Shown: piece by piece, positions 1 to 8,044 of the stretch
How the letters are laid out: every line of letters starts with the position of its first letter
Numbering within the stretch: the first letter of the stretch is position 1
Source: Planctomycetota bacterium
GTDB lineage: Bacteria > Planctomycetota > E44-bin39
Direction: 5' to 3'
Assembly: GCA_004376375.1 (NCBI GenBank)
Contig: SOJX01000034.1
Coordinates: 26,156-90,155 of the forward strand
DNA: 64,000 nucleotides
Program-made: the position numbers and the translations under genes
Notes under the pieces: generated by a model
The model's database searches: none
Told to the model about the DNA's origin: nothing
Seen by the model: only the letters and a program-made list of their open reading frames with translations

Positions 1-259
1 CCGGCCCGAGATAAATATATTCCTCTTCATAGTCTCCGCGTCGCTTCCAATCCGTAATCCGAATAAGGTTGAAAAGTTCGAAGGTTCAAAAGTTCAAAAG
101 TTATGACCTTCGAACCTTTGAACTTGCTTCTATGGTATTTCGTCTTAAGCTGAAAGCTGATAGCTGAATGCTGACAGCTTTTTCGCGTTCTTGTCAAAAC
201 GCAGTCAACTTGAGTATATTATTAATATATTCTTCATTTCATACTTCATCCTTCATACT
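1..259. repeat. Low-complexity spacer at left edge
   Basis: I see no gene here. The stretch is made of imperfect short repeats: AAGGTTGAAAAGTTCGAAGG-like words around 65-130, then GCTGAAAGCTGATAGCTGAATGCTGACAG around 150-180 (variations on one word), then TTCATACTTCATCC words around 225-265. Similar language-like spacers occur between many other genes in this window. Confidence 0.6.
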
Positions 260-865
260 TCAACCTTTCTTCCTCTCCGTGCCCCATTTCAGTTCAAGCC
301 TCTTCGATCCCCTGCCCAGCGTCATAACCAGCGTGCAGCGCTCAATCTCCTTGCCGACGTTAAAACCGATTCTCAGCACGCAGTGGTAACCCGGCATCAG
401 GAGCGCAATCCCGCCTACCATCGAGTCTATTTTGAGGTCCACTTTCTCCGAAGCCGTGGCGTCTTCGGCGATGCAGATGTATTCGACGTCCAGGCCGGTC
501 TGGTGAAAATTGATTCGACGCATTCGCTCCTGAAAGGGAACCCCGGGCTCACTGCTGCCCGGCAGAAAGTCCGGCCGCAGCACCTTGCCGTCATCCAGCA
601 CCAGCTTGAGACCGTTGAAGTCGATCGGCAGCTTCTTCTTGGTCGGGTTCTCAATGACCAGCCTGAAAAAGACGGGGCACGTATCGGGATCGTACAGGTC
701 GTCGGCGCATACTACCGTCGCATCCACTTTCGCAACTTTCAGCCCGCCGTGCTCTACGGGCAGTTCCGGGCTTGTGCAAACCAGCTTGTAGCGGTGAGCC
801 GCGCACCCGGAAAACATTATGCCCGTAATCAGCAGAACACCGGCCAATGCATGGAATCTAAGCAT
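260..865 (-). CDS. Hypothetical lipoprotein
   Basis: This 201-residue protein has a lipoprotein signal: a hydrophobic stretch followed by FSGC near residues 17-20, so it is probably lipid-anchored in the envelope. An AGGAG ribosome site sits 8 bases before the ATG. The mature part looks like a small all-beta domain resembling proteins of the LEA/DUF type (alternating hydrophobics, a region around residues 65-100 with VIENPTKKKLPIDFNGLKL), but I do not recognise a named family. It is divergent from the DUF362 gene at 1043. A 240-residue reading frame on the opposite strand is its shadow. Confidence 0.75.
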   Translation of the reverse strand: MLRFHALAGVLLITGIMFSGCAAHRYKLVCTSPELPVEHGGLKVAKVDATVVCADDLYDPDTCPVFFRLVIENPTKKKLPIDFNGLKLVLDDGKVLRPDFLPGSSEPGVPFQERMRRINFHQTGLDVEYICIAEDATASEKVDLKIDSMVGGIALLMPGYHCVLRIGFNVGKEIERCTLVMTLGRGSKRLELKWGTERKKG

Positions 866-965
866 GTTTTTCTTCTCCTGTCCTGTCGCCCCGCCCGGAA
901 ATTTTCAGAATAATAATATCATCCTGCCGATGAAAAGGCAAGCTTTGAACGCCTGTAAAAATCGC

Positions 966-994
966 TTGCATGAAAGAACAACGCTGCATATACT
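966..994 (+). promoter_or_regulatory. Sigma-70-type promoter for the DUF362 gene
   Basis: TTGCAT (966-971), 17 bases, then TATACT (989-994). The predicted start is about 1001, giving a leader of roughly 40 bases before the ATG at 1043. Confidence 0.55.
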
Positions 995-1042
995 TGCCCG
1001 CGTATCGGGTTCAATCCCTATAACCGCGCCGGAGCGACCACC

Positions 1043-2119
1043 ATGCCTGAAAAAGTCTATTTCGCGCCGATTGAAGGCTCTGTCCGGGAATTCAACTTCG
1101 AGGGCAAGCTGAAAAAGCTCTTCTCGGCAGCCGGCCTGGACAAGGTGTTCTCCCCGGACGAGCTCGTCGCGGTGAAAATCCATTTCGGCGAAAAAGGCAA
1201 CACCGGTCATATCGCGCCCAAACACACCGGATACATAATAAATGAAATCAGGCGCCGACGCGGGAAGCCGTTCCTCACCGACACAACGACCCTTTACCGC
1301 GGTCAGCGCGGGAACGCCGTGGACCACCTCGCGCTCGCGGACGAACACGGATACAACTTCAGGAACTGCGGCGCCCCCCTGGTCATAGCCGACGGCCTGC
1401 GCGGCCAGTCCGGCGTCGCAATCAAAATAAAGGGAAAACATTTCAGGCAGGCGCACATCGCGTCCGAGTTCGCGCATGCGGACGCCATGATTACGCTCTC
1501 ACACGCGACCGGTCACATCGGCACCGGATTCGCGTGCGCGCTAAAGAACCTGGGCATGGGCTGCGCGTCCCGCGGCGGCAAGCGCGCCCAGCACTCGCAC
1601 ATGCGCCCGCAGGCGGACAGACTGAAATGCACGGCCTGCGGCGAGTGCGTCAAGTGGTGCCCGGAAAACGCCATAAAGCTGGTAAAAAAGAAGAAAAAAG
1701 TCGCGCAGATAAACGCGAAAAAATGCATCGGGTGCGGGCAGTGCTTCTCGGTCTGCCGTTTCAGCGCGATCGAGTTCGACTGGGGAAACATGGGGCGGGA
1801 CCTGCAGGAGCGGATTGCGGAATACGCGCTTGCAGCCGCCGCCGCACTGGGCGGAAAAGTCGGTTATATAAACTTCCTGACCCGCATCACCGAGAGCTGC
1901 GACTGCATGGGCATCGACGAGCCGCGCATCGTGCCCGACATCGGCCTCGTCGCCGGCCGCGACCCCGTCGCCGTCGACGCCGCATCCTACGACCTGATAG
2001 CGGAAAGAAACGGCGACGTCTTCAAAGAACTATACCCCGACTTCGAGGTCCGCGACCAGTTCACCCACGCCGAAAAAATCGGCCTCGGAACAAGCAAATA
2101 CAAAATAATAAAAGTATAG
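1043..2119 (+). CDS. DUF362 domain protein with two [4Fe-4S] motifs
   Basis: The 358-residue protein starts with a DUF362 fold (residues about 1-190, with VKIHFGEKGNTGHI and the SHATGHIGTGFACALKNLGMG stretch) and contains a ferredoxin insert: CTACGECVKWCP followed about 20 residues later by CIGCGQCFSVC. These are two classical CxxCxxCxxxC clusters, so it should bind two [4Fe-4S] centres and act in cytoplasmic electron transfer. DUF362 proteins are common in anaerobes, but their substrates are not known. A GGAG site lies 8 bases before the ATG. The membrane protein at 2162 follows after only 42 bases and is probably cotranscribed. Confidence 0.9.
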   Translation: MPEKVYFAPIEGSVREFNFEGKLKKLFSAAGLDKVFSPDELVAVKIHFGEKGNTGHIAPKHTGYIINEIRRRRGKPFLTDTTTLYRGQRGNAVDHLALADEHGYNFRNCGAPLVIADGLRGQSGVAIKIKGKHFRQAHIASEFAHADAMITLSHATGHIGTGFACALKNLGMGCASRGGKRAQHSHMRPQADRLKCTACGECVKWCPENAIKLVKKKKKVAQINAKKCIGCGQCFSVCRFSAIEFDWGNMGRDLQERIAEYALAAAAALGGKVGYINFLTRITESCDCMGIDEPRIVPDIGLVAGRDPVAVDAASYDLIAERNGDVFKELYPDFEVRDQFTHAEKIGLGTSKYKIIKV

Positions 2120-2161
2120 TATGGCGCATGTAACAGCCCCAAAAACAAAAGTTAAGAGAAT

Positions 2162-3316
2162 ATGGTGCTGAAAAAAGACTTACCAATGGGAGAGAAAATC
2201 ACTGAAGATATTATCCGTTCAAAAGACGGTGGGTTGTGGCTCCGCGCGCCCAGGAAACCGTTTCCCTGGTGGGGTTCGTTCCATCCCGTAAACTCGATCG
2301 GCAGAATTCTTCTGCTTGTCAGCCTCTGGTTTCTGGCGTTACTCTTCAGCATCATCGTCGCGGCGCTGGAATCCTGGAACAGGCCCGGAACGAGTGAACT
2401 CATGGTAGCATTCTTAATTTTACTTATACCTCTCGTGACAAGCTTCACTGCCGGTTCCGGCATACTGATGAGAAAGACGTGGGGCATCGGCTCGCTGAGG
2501 ATTCTGCTGACCGTTCTTTCGATTTTTATCTGGCTTGGTATAACCATAATGTTTGGTAGCCTTCTGAATGAAGCTTTCGACGAGAGATATTACTACTATC
2601 GAAGCCTCGACTCAGAATTCTTTTTTCCATTGATCCTGCTGGTTCTTTCGTTTTTTGGGATTATCATACCGTTATGGGGATATTTCAGGGCCCCTCACGT
2701 CAGGTACGAATTCGACTTCGTCCCGCTGTCCAGGATTGACAGGAACGTCGGGAAATCCGCCATTCGCTTCGCTTTCTCCTTTCTTGTTGCTGGAATATTC
2801 CAGGTATCGATAATTCTCTTTACCGTAATGGAAGAACCCAGGTTCTTTCGTATCCTCGGCGGGAACTGGATTATAAAAGTTTATCCAGTCGCGGTCCTTG
2901 TAGCCGGTCTGTTGATCATTATTTTCGCACCCGCTTTTGCGTGGAAGTCGAACGCCGGGCGCATGGGATTGCTGGTCCTCTGCTGGGTACAGATTATCCT
3001 TATGATTGTCCTTCTCGTGAGTTTCCTCTATGATGCCGTATCATTCCAGAGACTGCTCAGCCCTTCTTCAATCGGGAATCCGGAGCTCGTCTTCCTGATC
3101 CTTATAATTTTCGGCATTGCCATCGCAAGTTTTGTTTTTTTTGAAATCAGGCGATACCTCTCCAGCGACAGGGCAAAGGCATGGTGCTGGAAAGTGGTGT
3201 ACATACCCCCGTGGCGGAAACAGATTAAAGTTGCAGACCTGCAGCCTGTGGCAGACACGCCGCGACCGAAACCTGAAAGTTATTCCGAAAAGAATGTGGA
3301 ATCAGGGGACAAATAA
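2162..3316 (+). CDS. Polytopic membrane protein, unknown function
   Basis: 384 residues with about nine hydrophobic helices spread from residue 45 to 330, and a charged cytoplasmic C-terminal tail. There is no signal peptide beyond the first helix and I recognise no catalytic motif. The N-terminal 40 residues are soluble and contain WLRAPRKPFPWWG. The start is uncertain: the ATG at 2162 has only a weak AAGAGA site, and a second ATG lies eight codons in. It follows the DUF362 gene closely, so a role with that ferredoxin-like protein is possible, but nothing in the sequence shows it. Confidence 0.7.
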   Translation: MVLKKDLPMGEKITEDIIRSKDGGLWLRAPRKPFPWWGSFHPVNSIGRILLLVSLWFLALLFSIIVAALESWNRPGTSELMVAFLILLIPLVTSFTAGSGILMRKTWGIGSLRILLTVLSIFIWLGITIMFGSLLNEAFDERYYYYRSLDSEFFFPLILLVLSFFGIIIPLWGYFRAPHVRYEFDFVPLSRIDRNVGKSAIRFAFSFLVAGIFQVSIILFTVMEEPRFFRILGGNWIIKVYPVAVLVAGLLIIIFAPAFAWKSNAGRMGLLVLCWVQIILMIVLLVSFLYDAVSFQRLLSPSSIGNPELVFLILIIFGIAIASFVFFEIRRYLSSDRAKAWCWKVVYIPPWRKQIKVADLQPVADTPRPKPESYSEKNVESGDK

Positions 3317-3342
3317 AAAAATAATTAACAATCGAAAATAAC

Positions 3343-3363
3343 GGGCGGGCCGCTGGCCCGCCC
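3343..3363. terminator. Bidirectional hairpin terminator
   Basis: A perfect 9-bp stem GGGCGGGCC / GGCCCGCCC with a 3-base loop lies between the membrane protein (+) and gpsA (-), which converge here. On the minus strand it is followed by a T-rich run. Confidence 0.6.
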
Positions 3364-3408
3364 ACCTTATAACTTCAGCACTTCAACACTTCTTAACTTC
3401 AGCACTTC

Positions 3409-4401
3409 CTATTCCGCCTTCCAGTCGCGGGACATGAGCGCGTCAATCGCCTCCATCACCTTGCGGTCCTCGAACAGGACGCGGTGAAGCTCTTCCGCTA
3501 TCGGCATCTCGATGTTCTGCTCTTTCGCCAGCGGCACGACGGCCTTCGTTGTCCACACGCCCTCGGCGACCTTTTCCATCGAGTCGAGAATCTGCTGAAG
3601 CGTCTCGCCCCTGCCGAGCCGCTCGCCGACGGCGCGGTTACGGCCATGCGGTGAATAACATGTCGTGACAAGGTCGCCCATGCCGGAAAGGCCGTAGAAC
3701 GTCTCGCGGCTGCCCCCAAGCACGACGCCGAGCTTCGCCATCTCGACGAGCCCGCGGGTAAGGAGCGCGGCCTTCGTATTGTCGCCGAGGCCGAGGCCGT
3801 CAAGTATTCCCGCGCATACGGCGATAATGTTCTTGAGCGCGCCGCCCACCTCGACGCCGACCCTGTCAATCGTACGGTAAACGCGGAACCTGCCGGTGTT
3901 GAAAAGCTGCTGCACGCTTACGGCGAGCCGCTCGTCCGTCGCGCCGATTGTCACCGCCGTCGGCATGCGCCCTGCAACTTCTTCCGCGTGCGACGGCCCC
4001 ATCAGCACGGCAACGGCACGCTCCGGCAGGAACTCTTCGAGAATCTCGGTAGCGCGCTTGAAAGTCCCGATCTCGATTCCCTTGGAGACGGAAAGAATCG
4101 GCACGTCGGGCACGAACCGGGCGTGCTTTTCAAAAACGCCGCGAACGAACTGGGTCGGCGTCGCGTTCAGCACGAGGTCGGCCCCATCGACCGCTTCCGC
4201 GAAGTCGGCGGTATGCTCGAGCACGTCCGGGAGTTTTATGCCGGGCAGGAATTTCGTATTCTCATGCGACCTTGCGACCTCGGCGACGTAATCGGGGAAC
4301 GCGCCCCATATCCGCACGCCGTGCCCGTTCTCGGCCGCGACCAGCCCGAGCGCCGTCCCCCACGCCCCGTCGCCGATGATTGCGATCGTTTTCTTCTTCA
4401 T
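3409..4401 (-). CDS. gpsA: Glycerol-3-phosphate dehydrogenase [NAD(P)+]
   Basis: Reduces dihydroxyacetone phosphate to sn-glycerol 3-phosphate, the backbone of phospholipids. The 330 residues match the usual length. Visible are the dinucleotide loop IGDGAWGTA (9-17), SVSKGIE (104-110) and MGPSHAEEV (134-142), and the catalytic lysine in GGALKN (K190) with the GLGLGDNTKAAL helix behind it. A GGAAGGA site precedes the ATG. It lies 14 bases downstream of plsY on the same strand. The two genes form a phospholipid-precursor operon, with GpsA making the substrate PlsY uses. Confidence 0.96.
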   Translation of the reverse strand: MKKKTIAIIGDGAWGTALGLVAAENGHGVRIWGAFPDYVAEVARSHENTKFLPGIKLPDVLEHTADFAEAVDGADLVLNATPTQFVRGVFEKHARFVPDVPILSVSKGIEIGTFKRATEILEEFLPERAVAVLMGPSHAEEVAGRMPTAVTIGATDERLAVSVQQLFNTGRFRVYRTIDRVGVEVGGALKNIIAVCAGILDGLGLGDNTKAALLTRGLVEMAKLGVVLGGSRETFYGLSGMGDLVTTCYSPHGRNRAVGERLGRGETLQQILDSMEKVAEGVWTTKAVVPLAKEQNIEMPIAEELHRVLFEDRKVMEAIDALMSRDWKAE

Positions 4402-4415
4402 AACTGGATTCCTTC

Positions 4416-5114
4416 CTATTCCGCAGAATCCGATTGCACCGCAGCCGTTTCCCCCTGCTGCGCGGATTCTTTATCCTGCTTCTTCCCGAACGTCCTGCCG
4501 CCGCCAACTTTCGGCTCGGTCCCGGCGAGCAGGCGTTTGATATTCGTTATGTGCCGCGCGAAAACCGCGAGCACTACGACGGCGATGAAAACTGTAAGCG
4601 GAAATCCATCCGAGAAAAAAGTATCCCTGTTAAGGAAGATATGACCGGGAATAATCGCCGCAGCCGCGGCAAGCGAGCTCAGGGAAATGTAACGGAACAG
4701 CGCAAATACTATAATGAACACTCCAAGCGCAATCAGTGTCGGGTAAGTTACGAGCGAGAGCATAACCCCGACTCCGGCCGCAACCGCCTTGCCGCCTATG
4801 AATTTCAGGTAAACCGGGAACATGTGCCCGACAATGGCCGCGGCGCCCGCAACTATTCCGAGGTGCGGAGAGTATGACGCCAGGAGGAACCGCCCGATGA
4901 GCGCAGGCCCCGCGCCTTTGGCGGCATCGAGAAACAGCACGACCGGAAACCATTTCTTGCCGAGTTCACGCGCCGCGTTTGTCGCGCCTATGTTTTTCGA
5001 GCCCGTCGTGCGGATATCGACGCCGCGAAGGAGCTTAACGATGATCCACCCGAACGGTATCGCACCGATAAGATAACTTCCGATAATGACCGCGCACCAG
5101 ACGAGTATTTCCAT
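4416..5114 (-). CDS. plsY: Acyl-phosphate:glycerol-3-phosphate acyltransferase
   Basis: Inner-membrane enzyme that transfers the acyl group from acyl-phosphate to glycerol 3-phosphate, the first step of phosphatidic acid synthesis. The signature GSYLIGAIPFGWI (12-24) followed by DIRTTGSKNIGATNAAR is diagnostic, and GGKAVAAGVGVML is the second conserved loop. Five or so membrane helices are visible. At 232 residues it is slightly longer than usual because of a charged 35-residue C-terminal tail. GGGAG precedes the ATG. It is the first gene of the plsY-gpsA operon. Confidence 0.96.
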   Translation of the reverse strand: MEILVWCAVIIGSYLIGAIPFGWIIVKLLRGVDIRTTGSKNIGATNAARELGKKWFPVVLFLDAAKGAGPALIGRFLLASYSPHLGIVAGAAAIVGHMFPVYLKFIGGKAVAAGVGVMLSLVTYPTLIALGVFIIVFALFRYISLSSLAAAAAIIPGHIFLNRDTFFSDGFPLTVFIAVVVLAVFARHITNIKRLLAGTEPKVGGGRTFGKKQDKESAQQGETAAVQSDSAE

Positions 5115-5131
5115 GACATCTCCCGGCGCGG

Positions 5132-5161
5132 ATTATAACAGAAACGGACCACCCGCCGCAA
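5132..5161 (-). promoter_or_regulatory. Probable promoter of plsY-gpsA
   Basis: On the minus strand TTGCGG (5156-5161) is followed by 18 bases and a perfect TATAAT (5132-5137), just before the plsY ribosome site. The -35 end overlaps one arm of a 12-bp imperfect inverted repeat (5145-5175, CGGACCACCCGC pairing with GCGGATGGTCCG), which could be an operator or a terminator arm. Confidence 0.45.
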
Positions 5162-5203
5162 TAGCGGATGGTCCGATTATATATTCTGATTATATATTAA
5201 TGC

Positions 5204-5227
5204 AGGGGCAAGGCATGCCTTGCCCCT
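5204..5227. repeat. Intergenic palindrome, family copy 1
   Basis: A perfect 24-base palindrome with half-site AGGGGCAAGGCA. Flanking bases extend the symmetry with one mismatch. The same palindrome recurs at 25585-25614 and, with an insertion, at 32251-32286. Confidence 0.8.
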
Positions 5228-5264
5228 ACATATTAATCCTGGATTCCGTCCTACGCCGGAATGA

Positions 5265-5293
5265 CAAAAAAACCGGCGAGTAAACTCGCCGGC
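5265..5293 (-). terminator. Rho-independent terminator of acs
   Basis: A stem of CCGGCGAG / CTCGCCGG (5273-5292) with a 4-base loop is followed on the minus strand by seven T residues, right after the acs stop codon. This is a textbook intrinsic terminator. Confidence 0.8.
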
Positions 5294-5333
5294 TAATTAT
5301 TTATTATTTTCATCCTTCATAATTCATACTTCA

Positions 5334-7625
5334 TCATTTCTGCACGCTCTCCCTCTCGTCGACAAGTTTGTCCACGACGGAAGGATCGGTCAGCGTCGAC
5401 GTGTCGCCGATGTTGTCGGTGTCGCCCTCGGCGATTTTCCTGAGGATGCGGCGCATGATTTTTCCGCTTCGCGTCTTCGGAAGCGCGTCGGCGAACTGTA
5501 TCACGTCGGGCGTCGCGATGGGGCCGATAACGCCGCGTACGTGTTTTATCAGTTCGCCGCGCAGCCGGTCGGATTTGGCGACGCCTTCGCGCAGGGTCGC
5601 GAATGCGTATATGCCCTGGCCCTTTATCGGGTGCGGGAAACCGACGACCGCGGCCTCGCTCACGTCGTCGTGCGAGACAAGCGCGCTCTCTACCTCGGCC
5701 GTCCCGATCCTGTGGCCGGAGACGTTTATCACGTCGTCTATGCGCCCCATCAGCCAGTAGAAGCCTTCGTCGTCGACACGCGCACCGTCGCCCGTGAAAT
5801 AGACGCCAGGCATCTGGGAGAAATAGGTCTCCTTGAACCGCTCCGGCTCGTTATAGACGCCGCGCATCATGCCGGGCCACGATTTTTCGATTATCAGATA
5901 GCCACCTTCGTTCCTGCCGGCAGGTTTGCCTTCCTTGTTTACGATTTTCGGCTGCACGCCCGGCAGCGGCATGGAAGCGGAGCCCGGTTTGCTCGGGACC
6001 GCGCCCGGCAGCGGGGCAAGCATTATGCCGCCGGTCTCGGTCTGCCACCACGTATCCACAATCGGGCATTTCTCGCCGCCGATAACCCTGTGATACCACA
6101 TCCACGTTTCGGGGTTGATCGGCTCGCCGACGGTGCCGAGAATGCGGAGCGACGAGAGGTCGTGTTTGTCGGGCCATTTGGAGCCGAAACGCTGAAGCGC
6201 GCGGATAACCGTCGGCGCCGTGTAGAAGATCGTAACGCCGTATTTCTCAACGATGCGCCAGTAGCGGTCCGGCTCGGGATAGGTCGGAACGCCTTCGAAC
6301 ATGATCGAGGTCGCGCCCGCCGCGAGCGGGCCATAGGTGATATAACTGTGGCCCGTAATCCAGCCCAGGTCGGCCGTGCACCAGTAAATGTCCTCGTCCT
6401 TGGCGTCAAACACCCACTTGAAAGTCTGCATTGTATAGACGAGGTAACCTGCGCTCGTGTGCAGAACGCCCTTGGGCTTGCCCGTGCTGCCGCTGGTGTA
6501 GAGGATGAAAAGCGGATCTTCGGAATCCATTTCCTCCGCTTCGCACTTCGGTGACGCGTCTTTCATCAACTCGTGCCACCACAGGTCGCGCCCTTCAACG
6601 ACCGCTATCGGCGTTTTCGTGCGGCGCACGATTATCACGCGGTCGACACAGTCGCAATCCTCGAGCGCGTCGTCCGCGTTCTCCTTCAGGCTTATTATCT
6701 TGCCTCCGCGATAGCCGCCGTCCGCGGTTATCAGGAGCCTCGAGCCGCTGTCGAGGATGCGCTCGCGCAGCGATTCCGCCGAGAAACCGCCGAAGACCAC
6801 GCTGTGAACCGCGCCGATGCGGGCGCAGGCCAGCATCGCGATCGGAAGCTCCGGAATCATCGGCATGTAGAGGGTGATCCTGTCGCCCTTCTTAATATCC
6901 TGGCTTTTCAGGACGTTTGCAAACTTGCATACTTCCTTGTGGAGCCTTGCGTATGTGTACATCCGGGCCCGGCCCGTCTCTTCCGGCTCCCAGATGAGGG
7001 CGATCTTATTGCGGTGCCATGTGTGGAGGTGGCGGTCGAGACAGTTATGGGAAACATTCAGCTTGCCGCCGAGAAACCACTTGACCTTTGCCTCGTTGAA
7101 GTCCTCCTCAACAACCTTGTCCCATTTCTTGAACCAGTCCAGTCCTTCGGCGATTTCCGCCCAGAACTTCCCGGGATTCTTCACCGAGCGCTCGTAAAGC
7201 CGCTCGTAGTCCTCGAAACCGCTTACATAGGCGCCCTCGACGATACTTGCCGGCGGGTCGAACTTCCTCTCCTCGAGCCCGATAACCTCTATCTCGGGTT
7301 TGCCCTCGGGCACGTCGACCGGGCCGTGCATCGGCACCATTTCGCCCCGGTGATGCGAAATAAGCTCGACCACTTTTCCGCCCGCCGTCTGCACAAGCGG
7401 AACCACTTCGAACTCGATGCAGCCGGAAGCCCGCACCAGAAGCCCGGCAAGCGCCTCTGCGGAATCCGCTTCCACGATGTTTGTAAATCCGCCGCGGCCG
7501 CTGACCATCGTGTAGCGGCCGATTACTTTTATGCCCTCAGGCGGAGATTCGAATATCTCGTTTTCCTTTTCGTGTACTTTCCCCAGTTCTTGAGGATTGT
7601 ACCTGCCAATAAGCGCGAACAACAT
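5334..7625 (-). CDS. acs: Acetyl-CoA synthetase with N-terminal DUF3303-like domain
   Basis: Makes acetyl-CoA from acetate, ATP and CoA through an acetyl-adenylate. The reading frame opens 35 codons earlier, but the ATG at 7625 has an excellent GGAAGGAG site 7 bases upstream, giving 763 residues. Residues about 120-763 are a full synthetase: [11 protein letters not shown] (376-386), WWQTETGG (526-533), TGD (611-613) and K722 in SGKIMRR, the lysine that is acetylated in known enzymes. Residues 1-85 (start [11 protein letters not shown], later [18 protein letters not shown]) are an extra small alpha/beta domain resembling stand-alone DUF3303 proteins. Typical Acs is about 650 residues, so this is a fusion. 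It is monocistronic with its own promoter and terminator. Confidence 0.93.
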   Translation of the reverse strand: MLFALIGRYNPQELGKVHEKENEIFESPPEGIKVIGRYTMVSGRGGFTNIVEADSAEALAGLLVRASGCIEFEVVPLVQTAGGKVVELISHHRGEMVPMHGPVDVPEGKPEIEVIGLEERKFDPPASIVEGAYVSGFEDYERLYERSVKNPGKFWAEIAEGLDWFKKWDKVVEEDFNEAKVKWFLGGKLNVSHNCLDRHLHTWHRNKIALIWEPEETGRARMYTYARLHKEVCKFANVLKSQDIKKGDRITLYMPMIPELPIAMLACARIGAVHSVVFGGFSAESLRERILDSGSRLLITADGGYRGGKIISLKENADDALEDCDCVDRVIIVRRTKTPIAVVEGRDLWWHELMKDASPKCEAEEMDSEDPLFILYTSGSTGKPKGVLHTSAGYLVYTMQTFKWVFDAKDEDIYWCTADLGWITGHSYITYGPLAAGATSIMFEGVPTYPEPDRYWRIVEKYGVTIFYTAPTVIRALQRFGSKWPDKHDLSSLRILGTVGEPINPETWMWYHRVIGGEKCPIVDTWWQTETGGIMLAPLPGAVPSKPGSASMPLPGVQPKIVNKEGKPAGRNEGGYLIIEKSWPGMMRGVYNEPERFKETYFSQMPGVYFTGDGARVDDEGFYWLMGRIDDVINVSGHRIGTAEVESALVSHDDVSEAAVVGFPHPIKGQGIYAFATLREGVAKSDRLRGELIKHVRGVIGPIATPDVIQFADALPKTRSGKIMRRILRKIAEGDTDNIGDTSTLTDPSVVDKLVDERESVQK

Positions 7626-7742
7626 AGTGTACTCCTTCCGGCCAATCGTGCCGGCCCATAACAGGGTTTTACTGTCCGCTCCCATGACACCGTATCTTTT
7701 CCGGACACTTTGAAACTCATCAGCGGCCAAGTGTCTGATTCA

Positions 7743-7771
7743 ACTTTACTAAAAATCGGTTATGATGTCAA
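7743..7771 (-). promoter_or_regulatory. Promoter of acs
   Basis: On the minus strand a perfect TTGACA (7766-7771) is followed by 17 bases and TAAAGT (7743-7748). Transcription would start near 7736, leaving a leader of about 110 bases before the ATG at 7625. Confidence 0.65.
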
Positions 7772-7952
7772 GGGCTAATTCGTGAAATTATTCACACTAT
7801 CGGATTTCCGGCTATTTGTTTGAGTTACAGAGCTATAAGTGCTATAAGAGCCGTCGCGGAAATGTCACGAGAGTTCCATAATACGTTCACTGCCCGTTTG
7901 TCAGGTAATTCGGAATTTATTGTGAAATCGGAAATATTTTCACGATTTGCCA

Positions 7953-7981
7953 TTGATTCCAAATATCGGGCCTGATAATAT
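7953..7981 (+). promoter_or_regulatory. Promoter of the pseudokinase regulator gene
   Basis: TTGATT (7953-7958), 17 bases, TAATAT (7976-7981). The start would be near 7988, 57 bases before the ATG at 8045. It is divergent from the acs promoter within the 419-base spacer. Confidence 0.5.
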
Positions 7982-8044
7982 ATTCTATTGCGTTCGGAAT
8001 AGATACACACCAAAATCAAGTTTGTCCGTTTTCCGGTCAGTAAT

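Noticed and set aside
5541..7661. Two long plus-strand frames (337 and 362 codons) opposite acs
   Set aside because: Arginine/valine-rich shadow frames of a well-identified enzyme.
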